From positions 1-64,000 of the forward strand of contig CALWTQ010000010.1 of NCBI GenBank assembly GCA_944384505.1: a DNA stretch of 64,000 bases, given 5' to 3'. Positions within the stretch are counted from its first letter, which is position 1. Each line of letters opens with the position of its first letter. The position numbers and the translations under genes were made by a program. The notes beneath the pieces were generated by a model. The model saw nothing but the letters and a program-made list of their open reading frames with translations, was not told where the DNA came from and made no database searches. This stretch comes from an uncultured Mediterraneibacter sp. (GTDB taxonomy: Bacteria; Bacillota; Clostridia; Lachnospirales; Lachnospiraceae). This document shows positions 41,276 to 50,429 of the stretch, piece after piece.

Positions 41276-42300
41276 TACTCGATTACCTTAAGCCATCCTT
41301 CCGGAGCCTCGATGTGTCCCATCTGGATTCCTGTCAGTGTGTCATAAAGTTTCTGTGTAATCGGTCCCATCTTCTCCATGCCGCTCGGGAAGCAGATCTC
41401 TTTCCCGTGATCCACAACCTTTCCAACCGGAGAGATCACCGCTGCTGTTCCGCAAAGGCCGCACTCTGCAAAGTCTTTCACCTCGTCAAAGTACACGTCT
41501 CTCTCCTCAACTTCCAGTCCCAGGTAATGCTCTGCCACATACATGATAGATCTTCTCGTGATAGACGGAAGGATCGTGTTGGAATGCGGAGTTACAACTT
41601 TATTATCCTTTGTGATAAAGATAAAGTTTGCTCCTCCTGTCTCCTCGACTTTTGTTCTTGTCGCGGAATCCAGATACATATTTTCATCAAATCCATTCGC
41701 ATGAGCCGTCACGATTGCATGCAGGCTCATCGCATAGTTCAGACCTGCCTTGATATGTCCTGTTCCGTGAGGCGCAGCGCGGTCAAAATCCGATACGCAG
41801 ATCGTAATCGGTTTTGCGCCGCCTTTAAAGTATGGACCTACCGGAGTTGTAAATACGCGAAACTGATATTCATCCGCCGGCTTCACACCGATTACAGGAT
41901 TGATTCCGAACATGTACGGCCTGATATAAAGAGTTGCTCCTGATCCGTAGGGCGGTACATAAGCCGCATTCGCCTTTACAGTCTGGACAACCGCGTCCAC
42001 AAAACGATCCTCCGGAAATACCGGCATCTCCAGACGCTTTGCCGAATCAACCATGCGGGCCGCGTTCAGATCCGGACGGAACGTAACGATTCGGCCGTCC
42101 TCTGTCGTATATGCCTTCATTCCTTCAAACACAGTCTGCGCATACTGCAGAACACCGGCACACTCATTCATTGTGATATTCGCGTCATCAATCAGGGCAC
42201 CGTCATCCCATTTCCCGTCTTTGAAATTTGACACATACCGTTTGTCAGTCTGTATATAACCAAATCCAAGGTTCTCCCAGTCAATATTCTTTTTCTCCAT
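41275..42300 (-). CDS. ilvE: Branched-chain amino acid aminotransferase
   Basis: PLP fold-type-IV transaminase for the last step of valine, leucine and isoleucine synthesis. The protein has FEGMKAYTTEDGRIVTFRPD early, the PLP lysine in GTGHIKAGLNYAMSL near residue 200, TRTKVEETGGANFIF, and SNTILPSITRRSIM. ATG 42300 is chosen because GGAGGA lies six bases upstream; this gives 341 residues, typical of the Bacillus-type enzyme. It has its own promoter (42375-42403) but lies just downstream of ilvB-ilvN, so read-through is also possible. Confidence 0.94.
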   Translation of the reverse strand: MEKKNIDWENLGFGYIQTDKRYVSNFKDGKWDDGALIDDANITMNECAGVLQYAQTVFEGMKAYTTEDGRIVTFRPDLNAARMVDSAKRLEMPVFPEDRFVDAVVQTVKANAAYVPPYGSGATLYIRPYMFGINPVIGVKPADEYQFRVFTTPVGPYFKGGAKPITICVSDFDRAAPHGTGHIKAGLNYAMSLHAIVTAHANGFDENMYLDSATRTKVEETGGANFIFITKDNKVVTPHSNTILPSITRRSIMYVAEHYLGLEVEERDVYFDEVKDFAECGLCGTAAVISPVGKVVDHGKEICFPSGMEKMGPITQKLYDTLTGIQMGHIEAPEGWLKVIE

Positions 42301-42374
42301 TTCGAATCCTCCATTCATCCGGACAAACAGCCCTTATCTTATCTGTTACTATTCAATAACTCTTGTCTGCTGAC

Positions 42375-42403
42375 ATTATAATACTGTGTTTAAGAAAAAT
42401 CAA
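42375..42403 (-). promoter_or_regulatory. Promoter of ilvE
   Basis: On the minus strand TTGATT (42403-42398), 17 bases, TATAAT (42380-42375). Confidence 0.65.
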
Positions 42404-42422
42404 GAGTGCGCTCGGTTTTTTA

Positions 42423-42932
42423 TCAGCGCTCCATCATACTGATCGATTCAATCCCGACGCTTCCGCCTCTTACAACCTCTATTGTCTTAAATTCTTCTTT
42501 CATCAGCTTCACTACCGCATCATTTTTCGTTGCGGTCTGTACAAATTCCACAAGCACGCTGTCTCTTCCGTAGTCAATGACCTTTGCTTTGAATGTCTCA
42601 GCGATCTGGAACACCTCTACTTTATCGGCCGCGGAGCATTTGAAGACTTTAATGTACAATATTTCCTTCATGCGGACGAAAATATCAGTGAAATCAATCA
42701 CTTTGATGACCTCGACCATCCGGTTTAACTGCTTTTTGATCTGCTCAAATGTCTCGTCATCGCTGACAGTGGCAATGGTCATTCTGGATACGGTAGGATC
42801 TTCTGTCGTACCCACAGTGAGACTGTCCAGATTATAAGATTTTGCCGAAAACAGCCCGGATATTTTTGAGAGCACGCCCACCTGGTTTTCTACATAAAGG
42901 GAGATCCATCTTTTTTTCATATTATTGTCCAT
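42423..42932 (-). CDS. ilvN: Acetolactate synthase small (regulatory) subunit
   Basis: Valine-binding regulatory subunit of acetolactate synthase. The 169 residues start with an ACT domain (RWISLYVENQVGVLSKISGL, FSAKSYNLDSLTVG) and continue with the C-terminal ALS-SS domain (EVFQIAETFKAKVIDYG). AAGGAG lies upstream, 17 bases after ilvB. It should stimulate IlvB and confer valine feedback. Confidence 0.93.
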   Translation of the reverse strand: MDNNMKKRWISLYVENQVGVLSKISGLFSAKSYNLDSLTVGTTEDPTVSRMTIATVSDDETFEQIKKQLNRMVEVIKVIDFTDIFVRMKEILYIKVFKCSAADKVEVFQIAETFKAKVIDYGRDSVLVEFVQTATKNDAVVKLMKEEFKTIEVVRGGSVGIESISMMER

Positions 42933-42949
42933 TCTAAACGCACTCCTTT

Positions 42950-44674
42950 CTAACAGTCCATAATCATATCTTCCAGGGTTCCGCCCGGCTGGATCATCGG
43001 GTAAACCAGATCTTCCGGATCGATGATAAATTCAATCAGTGTCGGCACCTTTGTGTTCTGCTTCGCCGCTTCAAACGCCGGAGCGATCTCTTCCTTCTTT
43101 GTAACTCGGATTCCTTTCGCGCCATAGCTTTCCGCCAGCTTCACGAAATCTGGAGTATATTCCGGCATCTCCTCCCCGTTGGTCCTGCGGTACAGGGCTC
43201 CTGAGCGCAGATTTGTCATACCGTATCTCTTGCCGTAGAACAGCTTCTGCCACTGGCGCACCATGCCGAGATACTCATTGTTGAACACACAGAGAATCAG
43301 CGGGAGTTCTTCCAGAACTGCTGTCGCGAACTCCTGGATATTCATCTGCATTCCGCCGTCTCCTGAAATGGCGATAACCGTTTTATCCGGATTGCCCAGT
43401 TTCGCTCCAATCGCAGCCGGGAATCCGTATCCCATAGTTCCCAGCCCGCCGGATGTGACAAGCTGCTTCTTCTCTGTAATCTCCGCATACTGGGTGACAA
43501 ACATCTGATGCTGCCCCACATCCGTGGCAATAATTGCGTCATCAAACTGACGGTTCATTTCATCGATAATATCCATTGGAGTCATATGGTTATAATTTTT
43601 CATTGTCAGCGGATGCTCTTCTTTCCATTCGCGGATCTGAGCAAGCCATTTTTCCGTATCACATGATTCCACATACTCATTCATCTTTGTGACCGCCTCC
43701 AGCGCGTCAGCGACAATGGGAACGTGCACATGAATGTTCCGGGAGATAGACGCGGTATCAATATCAATATGCACAATCTCCGCGTTCGGCGCAAATGCGT
43801 GAAGTTTTCCTGTGATCCGGTCATTGAACCGTGTGCCGATAGAGAACAGCAGGTCACACTCCCCAACTGCCATATTCGCCGCATACTGTCCGTGCATCCC
43901 GAGATTCCCGATAAACAGCGGATGATTGGTCGGCACTGCGCCGCGTCCCATGATCGTTGTGACTACCGGAACATTTGTCTTATTTACCACTTCGGTAAAT
44001 ACTTTTCCTGCCCGGGCAATATTCACGCCGCCCCCTGCCAGGAACAAGGGTTTTTTCGCCTTTTTGAGCATCTTAAGGGCCCTCTTTAACTGTCCCATAT
44101 GTACGCTCGTATTGGGCTTATATCCTCTGATATTTACTGTTTCCGGATACTCCGCGCTTCCAAGTTCTCCCATGACGTCTTTTGGAAGATCAATGAGCAC
44201 CGGACCCGGACGGCCTGTTCTTGCGATATAGAACGCCTCCTTGATAATCCGGCCCAGATCCTCCCTGTTGCGGACCGTGACGCCGTATTTTGTAATGCTC
44301 CGCGTGATTCCTACGATGTCAACCTCCTGAAAGGCATCATTTCCAATCAGGTTCTTTGCTACCTGCCCGGTAAAGCACACAAGAGGAACGCTGTCATAAT
44401 TTGCCGTGGCAAGTCCTGTCACCAGATTTGTCGCCCCAGGGCCGCTGGTCACAAGGCAGACCCCCACCTTTCCCGTTGTTCTTGCATAAGCGTCCGCTTC
44501 ATGTACAAGCGCCTGCTCGTGGCGCGGCAGAATCACCCGGATATCATCCTGCTTATACAGTTCGTCACTGATATCAATGGTACAGGCTCCCGGATATCCG
44601 AAAATTGTATCCACGCCCTCTTCTTTCAAAGCTCTTACCAGTAATTTGTTTCCTGTGATCTGTCTCAATTTCAT
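42950..44674 (-). CDS. ilvB: Acetolactate synthase large (catalytic) subunit
   Basis: Thiamine-diphosphate enzyme joining two pyruvates, or pyruvate and 2-oxobutyrate, in branched-chain amino acid synthesis. The 574 residues show [20 protein letters not shown], the catalytic glutamate in [20 protein letters not shown]-domain segments ([11 protein letters not shown]) and the ThDP motif [15 protein letters not shown] through [16 protein letters not shown]. It is preceded by a T-box leader and followed by ilvN. Anabolic use is favoured by the presence of the regulatory subunit. Confidence 0.95.
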   Translation of the reverse strand: MKLRQITGNKLLVRALKEEGVDTIFGYPGACTIDISDELYKQDDIRVILPRHEQALVHEADAYARTTGKVGVCLVTSGPGATNLVTGLATANYDSVPLVCFTGQVAKNLIGNDAFQEVDIVGITRSITKYGVTVRNREDLGRIIKEAFYIARTGRPGPVLIDLPKDVMGELGSAEYPETVNIRGYKPNTSVHMGQLKRALKMLKKAKKPLFLAGGGVNIARAGKVFTEVVNKTNVPVVTTIMGRGAVPTNHPLFIGNLGMHGQYAANMAVGECDLLFSIGTRFNDRITGKLHAFAPNAEIVHIDIDTASISRNIHVHVPIVADALEAVTKMNEYVESCDTEKWLAQIREWKEEHPLTMKNYNHMTPMDIIDEMNRQFDDAIIATDVGQHQMFVTQYAEITEKKQLVTSGGLGTMGYGFPAAIGAKLGNPDKTVIAISGDGGMQMNIQEFATAVLEELPLILCVFNNEYLGMVRQWQKLFYGKRYGMTNLRSGALYRRTNGEEMPEYTPDFVKLAESYGAKGIRVTKKEEIAPAFEAAKQNTKVPTLIEFIIDPEDLVYPMIQPGGTLEDMIMDC

Positions 44675-44778
44675 ACCTCCTCTTTTCTTCAGACTGCCTC
44701 TCCGGCATTCTGTTTTAAAGACTGTTTTTCAAAAGACCGCTTTCAAAGATTCTTTTCCCCTATACAAGCCGTAACCGA

Positions 44779-45110
44779 AAAGAAAAACCCTGAGCAAAAT
44801 GCTCAGGGCGAATATATCATCCGTGTTACCACCTAAATTCAGAGAAAGCTCTCTGCACTCTGCCGGTACGGGAACCTTACTGCCGCAGCTGTCGTCCAGC
44901 CAGCCCGCATATATTGTCCGATACCGCTTCCCTGTAACGTAGGAAAAACGTTGAAGCCTACTTAGCATAAATGCCGTTCAGTTCACTGCTCGAAGGCTAC
45001 CTTCCACAGCGTCCTCACGGGGATTCTCACCGGCCATCCCCTCTCTTTGCATCAGAAGCTATGTACTCCTCCCTGTCACTGCATTTCGTCTATGGTTTAA
45101 AAGCTGAAAT
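44779..45110 (-). promoter_or_regulatory. T-box leader with antiterminator/terminator upstream of ilvB
   Basis: On the minus strand the conserved T-box segment TAGGTGGTAACACGG (44837-44823 region) precedes a CCCTGAGC-GCTCAGGG hairpin (44788-44808) followed by TTTTTCTTTT, the terminator. Upstream are a stem I with GGCCGGTGAGAATCC-type conserved parts and GAAGGTAGCCTTCGAGC. GTA (Val) is a candidate specifier in this last segment, but I am not certain of it. Uncharged tRNA should favour read-through into ilvB-ilvN. Confidence 0.88.
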
Positions 45111-45118
45111 TTATATAC

Positions 45119-45147
45119 ATTATAATGTGTATAATTATCATTGTCAA
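45119..45147 (-). promoter_or_regulatory. Consensus promoter of the T-box/ilvBN transcript
   Basis: On the minus strand a perfect TTGACA (45147-45142), 17 bases and a perfect TATAAT (45124-45119): a strong constitutive promoter, as expected when control is by attenuation. Confidence 0.8.
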
Positions 45148-45176
45148 TCCCATTTTCTTGATCTTTTTTAATATCC

Positions 45177-45192
45177 GTAACAGTTCAGCCAT
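45177..45192. repeat. Short repeat end, GTAACAGTTCAGCCAT
   Basis: Lies between the ilvB promoter and the yhhN stop. The next bases, AGGACTGTTAC, give an imperfect partner, so this may be a collapsed copy of the element. Confidence 0.45.
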
Positions 45193-45209
45193 AGGACTGT
45201 TACTAATAT

Positions 45210-45917
45210 TCACTCTGCCATCCATATTCCTGCCGCGAACAGATACACCGCCAGATAATACAGCACCAGCACAGCCGCGCCCTTCGCCCGGCTCCGCTTT
45301 CTTCCAAGCCTGTTCTGCCCCAGAAGCACATCAGATATCACAAAGCAGACGCCCCCGGCCGCGAGAACCGCTCCGCTCATTCCGCCTTTTATGATTCCCG
45401 CTGATGCCGCGCTGGCGGCCATGGCGCTTAGGATAACAAGATAGGCAGCCGCCGGGAGAAACAGCTTCTTCGCTCTCAGATGAAATATATATCGGCGCAG
45501 GGCAAAGCAGGCTGCTCCCATATAAACGCAAAAGAAAACCACTGCAATCCAAAAGAAGCGGCCGCACTTTTCCTGAGTAAAATCTCCGATAGCCAGCCCG
45601 GACATAAATCCCGCCATCATGCAGATATGCCCTGCGGCAAATGAGACAGCGCCCCATACGAATCTGCACTCCAGCAGCACGTCTGCCGCCATATAAAAAA
45701 GGACCGCCGCCAGCGTCCAGTATCCGGCGGCGGGCAGGCCGCCGTTTTCCATCCCATAGAGCAGGAGAAGCAGTCCCGGCATAGCCGTGGCCGCTGCTTT
45801 GCAGGCAAGCGCCTTCACCCGCTCATCCCTTTTCTTCTGAAAATAGTATGTTCCAAAAAGTATCATGGCAGCCACTGCCAGCAGTGCGCGAATCACCGCC
45901 GCCGCACTCATTGTCAT
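45210..45917 (-). CDS. YhhN-family integral membrane protein (lysoplasmalogenase-like)
   Basis: The YhhN/TMEM86 family contains lysoplasmalogenases, which cleave the vinyl-ether bond of lysoplasmalogens; some clostridia make plasmalogens, so this is plausible here. The 235 residues give about eight hydrophobic segments, with family-like FYMAADVLLECRFVWGAVSF, FAAGHICMMAGF and the late GGVCFVISDVLLGQNR. ATG 45917 is chosen because GGGGAGG lies upstream and it overlaps the preceding permease gene by ATGA. It ends the thyA-folA-znu operon. No zinc link is known to me. Confidence 0.75.
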   Translation of the reverse strand: MTMSAAAVIRALLAVAAMILFGTYYFQKKRDERVKALACKAAATAMPGLLLLLYGMENGGLPAAGYWTLAAVLFYMAADVLLECRFVWGAVSFAAGHICMMAGFMSGLAIGDFTQEKCGRFFWIAVVFFCVYMGAACFALRRYIFHLRAKKLFLPAAAYLVILSAMAASAASAGIIKGGMSGAVLAAGGVCFVISDVLLGQNRLGRKRSRAKGAAVLVLYYLAVYLFAAGIWMAE

Positions 45918-46744
45918 TTCAGACCTCCCCGGTTTTTCAACAATCCAATCACAGAATAAATGAGAAGCGCCGCAATATTTGCCATAACCACGCTTGCCCC
46001 GGCCGGAGTGGCCCACACATAAGACACGGCAATGCCCATTACCAGGCAGACTACTGAGACAACAGCCGAACTGATGATCACACCCTTAAAGGTTCTGCAC
46101 ACCCGCATGGAAGTAAGGGCGGGGAAAATGATCAGACTGGAGATCAAAAGCGCTCCCATCATCCTCATACCGAGCACAATCGTCACCGCAGTCAGTACCG
46201 CTATCATTGTATTGTAAAGATCTGCCCTCACTCCGGTTGCCTGGGCAAAAGTCTCGTCAAATGTAATGGCAAATATTTTATTATAGAAAAATATATACAG
46301 CACAAGTACAATCACCGCCAGAGCTACGCTCAGATATACATCTTCCGCGCTCATGGCAAGAATACTGCCGAACATATAATTATATACGTCCGTGTTCATC
46401 CCGGTTGTCATAGAGATCACCATCACGCCCACTGCCAGAGAACTGGTAGAGATCAGCGCGATTGCCGCATCGCCTTTTATCCGGCTGTTTCCCCGGATCC
46501 TGAGCAGCAGAACCGCCGCCGCGATCACCACAGGGATTGCCACGCCAAGAGGCGCCACATTCATTGCCGCCGCGATGGCAAGGGCGCCGAACCCCACATG
46601 CGACAAACCGTCCCCGATCATTGAATATCGTTTCAGCACAAGGCTGACCCCCAGAAGCGCAGAACAAAGCGCCACCAGAGATCCTACTGTAAAAGCCCGC
46701 ACCATAAAGGGATAAGAGAACATCTCAAAAATCGTATCAAACAT
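45914..46744 (-). CDS. znuB: Zinc/manganese-type ABC transporter permease (ZnuB family)
   Basis: Membrane subunit of a metal importer of the ABC-3 family. The 276 residues have about eight to nine membrane segments, including LGVSLVLKRYSMIGDGLSHV and GFGALAIAA, the conserved ABC-contact region of this family. ATG 46744 is chosen because GGAGGTG lies six bases upstream, and it overlaps the ATPase gene by 8 bases. Zinc is the more likely substrate because of the His-rich binding protein encoded upstream. Confidence 0.9.
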   Translation of the reverse strand: MFDTIFEMFSYPFMVRAFTVGSLVALCSALLGVSLVLKRYSMIGDGLSHVGFGALAIAAAMNVAPLGVAIPVVIAAAVLLLRIRGNSRIKGDAAIALISTSSLAVGVMVISMTTGMNTDVYNYMFGSILAMSAEDVYLSVALAVIVLVLYIFFYNKIFAITFDETFAQATGVRADLYNTMIAVLTAVTIVLGMRMMGALLISSLIIFPALTSMRVCRTFKGVIISSAVVSVVCLVMGIAVSYVWATPAGASVVMANIAALLIYSVIGLLKNRGGLK

Positions 46745-47471
46745 GGGTTTCACCTCCGCTCTCTTCTCCTGACGCACCGCTTAAAAATCTTCTTCCAGCC
46801 CGGCTCTTTCTGTAATCCTCCGCGGTGCCGAAGAAGAGCATTTTCTCCTGCAGGTGGAGGATATGTGTCGCGTCTTCCACGGCGCTTTCAATATCATGAG
46901 ATACCATCACCACCGCAATGCCGGATTCCCGGTTGATCTTCCGGATAAGCTGATAAAACTCCGCCGTCACAATGGGATCCAGCCCGGTGACAGGCTCATC
47001 CAGAAGAAGCACTGCCTTTGTGGCGCACAGCGCCCGAGCCAGAAGCGCCCTCTGCTTTTGGCCGCCGGACAGATCCCGGAAGCACTGCTTTGCCAGATCG
47101 CGGATTCCGAGAAGTTCCATCTTTGCCACAGCCTCTCTCTTATCCGCAGCCGTATAAAACGGCTTTAATCCCCTGCTGTTCAGTCTGCCGGAAAGCACCA
47201 CTTCATACACACTGGCAGGAAAGTCTTTCTGAACATCCGTCTGCTGCGGGAGATATCCGATCTCATTCTGCCTCAGGCCGTCCCCGTAGACAATCCGCCC
47301 TTTCTCAACGCTTTTAAGTCCCAGAAGGCTCTTCACAAGCGTGCTTTTCCCGGAGCCGTTCTCTCCGACAATACACAGGTAGTCCCCTTCATTGATAGAG
47401 AAATTAAGATCGCGCACTACAGTCTGTCCTTCATAACCGATAGAAACATCCTCACATCTGATCAGCGCCAT
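46737..47471 (-). CDS. znuC: Zinc-type ABC transporter ATP-binding protein
   Basis: Cytoplasmic ATPase of the metal importer. The 244 residues contain Walker A GENGSGKSTLVKSL, the Q-loop (GYLPQQTDVQ), the signature LSGGQKQRALLARAL, Walker B AVLLLDEPVTGLD and the H-loop MVSHDIESA. Its ATG overlaps the znuA stop by one base. The family is mainly zinc and manganese specific. Confidence 0.92.
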   Translation of the reverse strand: MALIRCEDVSIGYEGQTVVRDLNFSINEGDYLCIVGENGSGKSTLVKSLLGLKSVEKGRIVYGDGLRQNEIGYLPQQTDVQKDFPASVYEVVLSGRLNSRGLKPFYTAADKREAVAKMELLGIRDLAKQCFRDLSGGQKQRALLARALCATKAVLLLDEPVTGLDPIVTAEFYQLIRKINRESGIAVVMVSHDIESAVEDATHILHLQEKMLFFGTAEDYRKSRAGRRFLSGASGEESGGETHV

Positions 47472-48559
47472 CAGTTTAAAACCTCCTTTAATGTCTCCAC
47501 GTTTTTCTGCATCATACTCAGATAAGTCTCTCCGCTTTCAAAATCATCCGCGGATAAATTATGACAGCTGTAGAAAACCTTCACCTCAGTCCCCGTCGCT
47601 TCCGCGATGGCATTTGCGATGTCTGAGTTTGTCAGCTCCATCTTCAATACCGCCGGCACTTTCTCCTCTTTTACCTTCTCTATCAGAAACGCCATAGTCG
47701 CCGCGCTGGGCTCTGTATCTCCCGCGCATCCCGGAAACGCGGCATAATAATCCAAGCCGTACTCATCCGCAAAATATCGGAACGGGAAACGGTCCCCAAA
47801 AATCAGAAGCCTCCGTTCTGCCTGACTTACTGTATCTCGGAATTCCTGATCCAGTTCCAGCAGTTTTTCTTCATATCTCTCAGCATTCTGTGCATACAGC
47901 TCACTGTGATCCGGATCTGCCCCGGCAAGTACTCCACAGACTGCTTCAGTGATCTGGACAGCATTTGCCGGAGAGGTCCACACATGCTCATCTATCTCAT
48001 GAACAGACTCCTCATCATCCGCGTGAACGTCCCCGGTTTCAGCGTTCTCCGACATCTCTCCATCATGAGGATCTCCCGTCTCTTCATCATGAGAATGCCC
48101 GGCAGAACCTTTCATCCCTTCTACCTGTTCCTCCTCCACGGTTTCCACGCAGTCCACAAGCCTTAATGTCACCCGCTCCTCATCCGGCATTGAGCTTAAG
48201 ATATCTTCCACCCACACATCATTTTCTCCCCCTGTGTAGATAAAGACATCACTGTTCTGTATAGCGATTATATCCTGCGGGGTCGGTTCATAAGAATGAG
48301 TCTCCTCGCCGGGCTTCAAAAGCATCTGCAGTTCAACAGCGTCTCCCGCGATCTCCCTCACAAAATCATAAGGCGGAAAGATCGTTGTAACCACGCGGAT
48401 CCTGCCGTTTTCATTCCGTCTGTTTTCCCCGTCGCTCTCCTGACTGTCCCTCCGGCCGCTTCCTCCGGCCGCGCAGCCGTTCAGAAGTACCGCCGCGCAC
48501 AAGATGGCCGGCAGAAGCACTTTCCTTACCGCAGCACCCGCCGCGCTCCTTCGCCTCAT
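47471..48559 (-). CDS. znuA: Zinc-binding lipoprotein of the metal ABC transporter
   Basis: Extracellular metal-capture subunit (cluster A-I/ZnuA-AdcA type). It begins with a signal peptide and lipobox LLNGCAAGG, with the lipidated cysteine at residue 29. Domains: VVTTIFPPYDFVREIAG, the first ligand His in EETHSYEPTPQDI, a His/Asp/Glu-rich loop (about 165-205, with HSHDEETGDPHDGE and EIDEHVWTSP), GDRFPFRYFADEYGLDYYA and LTNSDIANAIAEATG. The acidic His-rich loop is typical of zinc-specific members. It overlaps folA by ATGA. At 362 residues it is somewhat long because of this loop. Confidence 0.92.
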   Translation of the reverse strand: MRRRSAAGAAVRKVLLPAILCAAVLLNGCAAGGSGRRDSQESDGENRRNENGRIRVVTTIFPPYDFVREIAGDAVELQMLLKPGEETHSYEPTPQDIIAIQNSDVFIYTGGENDVWVEDILSSMPDEERVTLRLVDCVETVEEEQVEGMKGSAGHSHDEETGDPHDGEMSENAETGDVHADDEESVHEIDEHVWTSPANAVQITEAVCGVLAGADPDHSELYAQNAERYEEKLLELDQEFRDTVSQAERRLLIFGDRFPFRYFADEYGLDYYAAFPGCAGDTEPSAATMAFLIEKVKEEKVPAVLKMELTNSDIANAIAEATGTEVKVFYSCHNLSADDFESGETYLSMMQKNVETLKEVLN

Positions 48560-49050
48560 CGTTTTCTCCGTTCATATCTTGTAAAGCAGAACTCCAGGTC
48601 AAAGCATGTCTGCTCCTCTCCTTCCTCTGCCAGCTCCCAGTCGTCCATCTCGTCCAGATTCGGGAAAAAGGTATCTGCCTGGAACGCACGGTCGATCTTC
48701 GTCACATAAACGGTATCACAGTAGGGAAGCATCATCCGGTAAATACTCTCTCCTCCGATTACATACACGTCGTCTGTATTATATTTTTTCAGTTCCTTCA
48801 TCAGCTCTTCTTCCGTATGGACAATCACCGCGCCCTTCGCCTGGTACTCCCGGTTTCCTGTCAGAACAATATTCGTCCGGTTTTTCAGGGGAAGCCCGTT
48901 CGGAAAACTTTCCAGTGTCTTCCTGCCCATAACGACCACTTTTCCCGTTGTAGTCTGGCGGAAATACTTCATATCTGACGGAATACTGACGAGCAGCTTG
49001 TTGTTGCATCCGATCCCCCAGTTTTTGTCAGCTGAAAGTATTGCTTTCAT
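48556..49050 (-). CDS. folA: Dihydrofolate reductase
   Basis: NADPH-dependent reduction of dihydrofolate, needed after thymidylate synthase. Motifs: MKAILSADKNWGIGCNNKLL, PSDMKYFRQTTTGKVVVMGR, ESFPNGLPLKNRTNIVLT, VYVIGGESIYRMMLPYCD and a late DTFFPNLDEMDDWELAEE. ATG 49050 is chosen because GGGAGG lies upstream and the family N-terminus starts there; this gives 164 residues. It follows thyA by 43 bases and overlaps znuA by ATGA. Confidence 0.95.
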   Translation of the reverse strand: MKAILSADKNWGIGCNNKLLVSIPSDMKYFRQTTTGKVVVMGRKTLESFPNGLPLKNRTNIVLTGNREYQAKGAVIVHTEEELMKELKKYNTDDVYVIGGESIYRMMLPYCDTVYVTKIDRAFQADTFFPNLDEMDDWELAEEGEEQTCFDLEFCFTRYERRKR

Positions 49051-49093
49051 ATCATGTTTCCTCCCGTTTATCTCATAGATTATCACAGTCAGC

Positions 49094-49942
49094 TTATACT
49101 GCCACCGGTATGTTTTTGATCTGCGGATGGGTTTCATAATTGTCAAGCCTTACATCATCCGGCGTAAACTCATAGAAATCCTTAATTTCCGGATTCAGCC
49201 AGAACACCGGCGCCGGAAGCGGCTCTCTCTGAATCAGCTCCTCTACAAGAGGAATATGCCTGTCATAGATGTGCGCGTCCGCGATCACGTGCACCAGCTC
49301 TCCTGCCCGCATGCCGCACACCTGCGCCAGCATATGGAGGAGCACCGCGTACTGGCATACATTCCAGTTGTTCGCTGTAAGCACATCCTGGGACCTCTGG
49401 TTTAGAATCCCGTTCAGCACCAGGACGTCGCTGTCTTTCTCCTTTGTCACGTTAAATGTCATACTGTATGCGCACGGATACAGATTCATCTCATGGAGAT
49501 CCTGATGTACATACAGATTCGTCATGATCCTTCTGCTGTACGGATTATTCTTAAGATCATAGATCACCCGGTCTGTCTGATCCATCATGCCCTCTTTATA
49601 CTGATGCTTCACGCCCATCTGATAGCCATATGCCTTGCCGATTGATCCTGTTTCATCCGCCCAGCTGTCCCAGATATGGCTCTTTAAATCGTGTACATTA
49701 TTAGACTTTTTCTGCCATATCCAGAGCATCTCATCCACACAGCTTTTAATGGCTGTGCGCCGGAGGGTCAGAGCCGGAAATTCCTTAGAAAGGTCATACC
49801 GGTTTACCACTCCGAATTTCTTAACTGTATAGGCGGACGTGCCGTCCGCCCAGACAGGACGCACTTTCTCTCCCTCTGTGCTTGTTCCATTCTCAATAAT
49901 GTCCCTGCACATATCTATAAACACTTTATCTGCGTAACTCAT
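49094..49942 (-). CDS. thyA: Thymidylate synthase
   Basis: Methylates dUMP to dTMP with methylene-tetrahydrofolate. The 282 residues hold the dUMP-binding and catalytic region MNLYPCAYSMTFNV, with the nucleophile Cys after Pro, then NQRSQDVLTANNWNVCQYAV and HVIADAHIYDRHI, all ThyA landmarks. The residue after the catalytic Cys is Ala rather than the usual His, a variation seen in some branches. With folA directly downstream the folate cycle for dTMP is complete. The gene is 18 bases from the marR stop. Confidence 0.93.
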   Translation of the reverse strand: MSYADKVFIDMCRDIIENGTSTEGEKVRPVWADGTSAYTVKKFGVVNRYDLSKEFPALTLRRTAIKSCVDEMLWIWQKKSNNVHDLKSHIWDSWADETGSIGKAYGYQMGVKHQYKEGMMDQTDRVIYDLKNNPYSRRIMTNLYVHQDLHEMNLYPCAYSMTFNVTKEKDSDVLVLNGILNQRSQDVLTANNWNVCQYAVLLHMLAQVCGMRAGELVHVIADAHIYDRHIPLVEELIQREPLPAPVFWLNPEIKDFYEFTPDDVRLDNYETHPQIKNIPVAV

Positions 49943-49960
49943 TTCATCCTCCTTAATTCT

Positions 49961-50395
49961 TCACGGATCCGCAATATTGTATAACAATTTTTCGAGATTT
50001 TTCCTGAGGGCATCTACTTCACGCTTGGTCAGTCCTCTGGTCAGCTCCCGGTCAAGCTTTCTCCGGTCCGCTTCCATTCTCCGCTGAATATCATACGCCT
50101 TCTCCGTGAGATAGATATTCTTTTTCCTCCGGTCCTTTGCATTTGGTACGCAGAGTATATACCCCTTCTCATCCAGGCGCTTTAATATTCCTGTCACCGT
50201 AGGATTCTTCAGGTTCAGATTTCGCTCAACATCGCGCTGATTCACTTCCTCTTTGCTCGTATGGAATAAATAATCCAGCACCTCACACTGAGAGGAAGTA
50301 ATCCCTGTGTGCCTAAGCCTTTCATTTAGTTCCTTCTCAAATACATTATTAATCTGTTTGATCAAAAACCCCAATGGTCTGCTGCGCTGTTCCAT
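49961..50395 (-). CDS. MarR-family transcriptional regulator
   Basis: Winged-helix dimer that usually represses nearby genes. The 144 residues contain TGITSSQCEVLDYLF, EVNQRDVERNLNLKNPTVTG with the recognition helix, and a wing LCVPNAKDRRKKNIYLTEKA. AGGAGAAAAG precedes the ATG. It sits between hom and thyA in a chain of same-strand genes. Zinc-sensing MarR proteins (AdcR) regulate zinc importers in streptococci, and a zinc importer lies four genes downstream. AdcR-like metal ligands were not established here. Confidence 0.88.
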   Translation of the reverse strand: MEQRSRPLGFLIKQINNVFEKELNERLRHTGITSSQCEVLDYLFHTSKEEVNQRDVERNLNLKNPTVTGILKRLDEKGYILCVPNAKDRRKKNIYLTEKAYDIQRRMEADRRKLDRELTRGLTKREVDALRKNLEKLLYNIADP

Positions 50396-50429
50396 CTTTT
50401 CTCCTGTTCCTATCCTCTGCTGTTAGTTA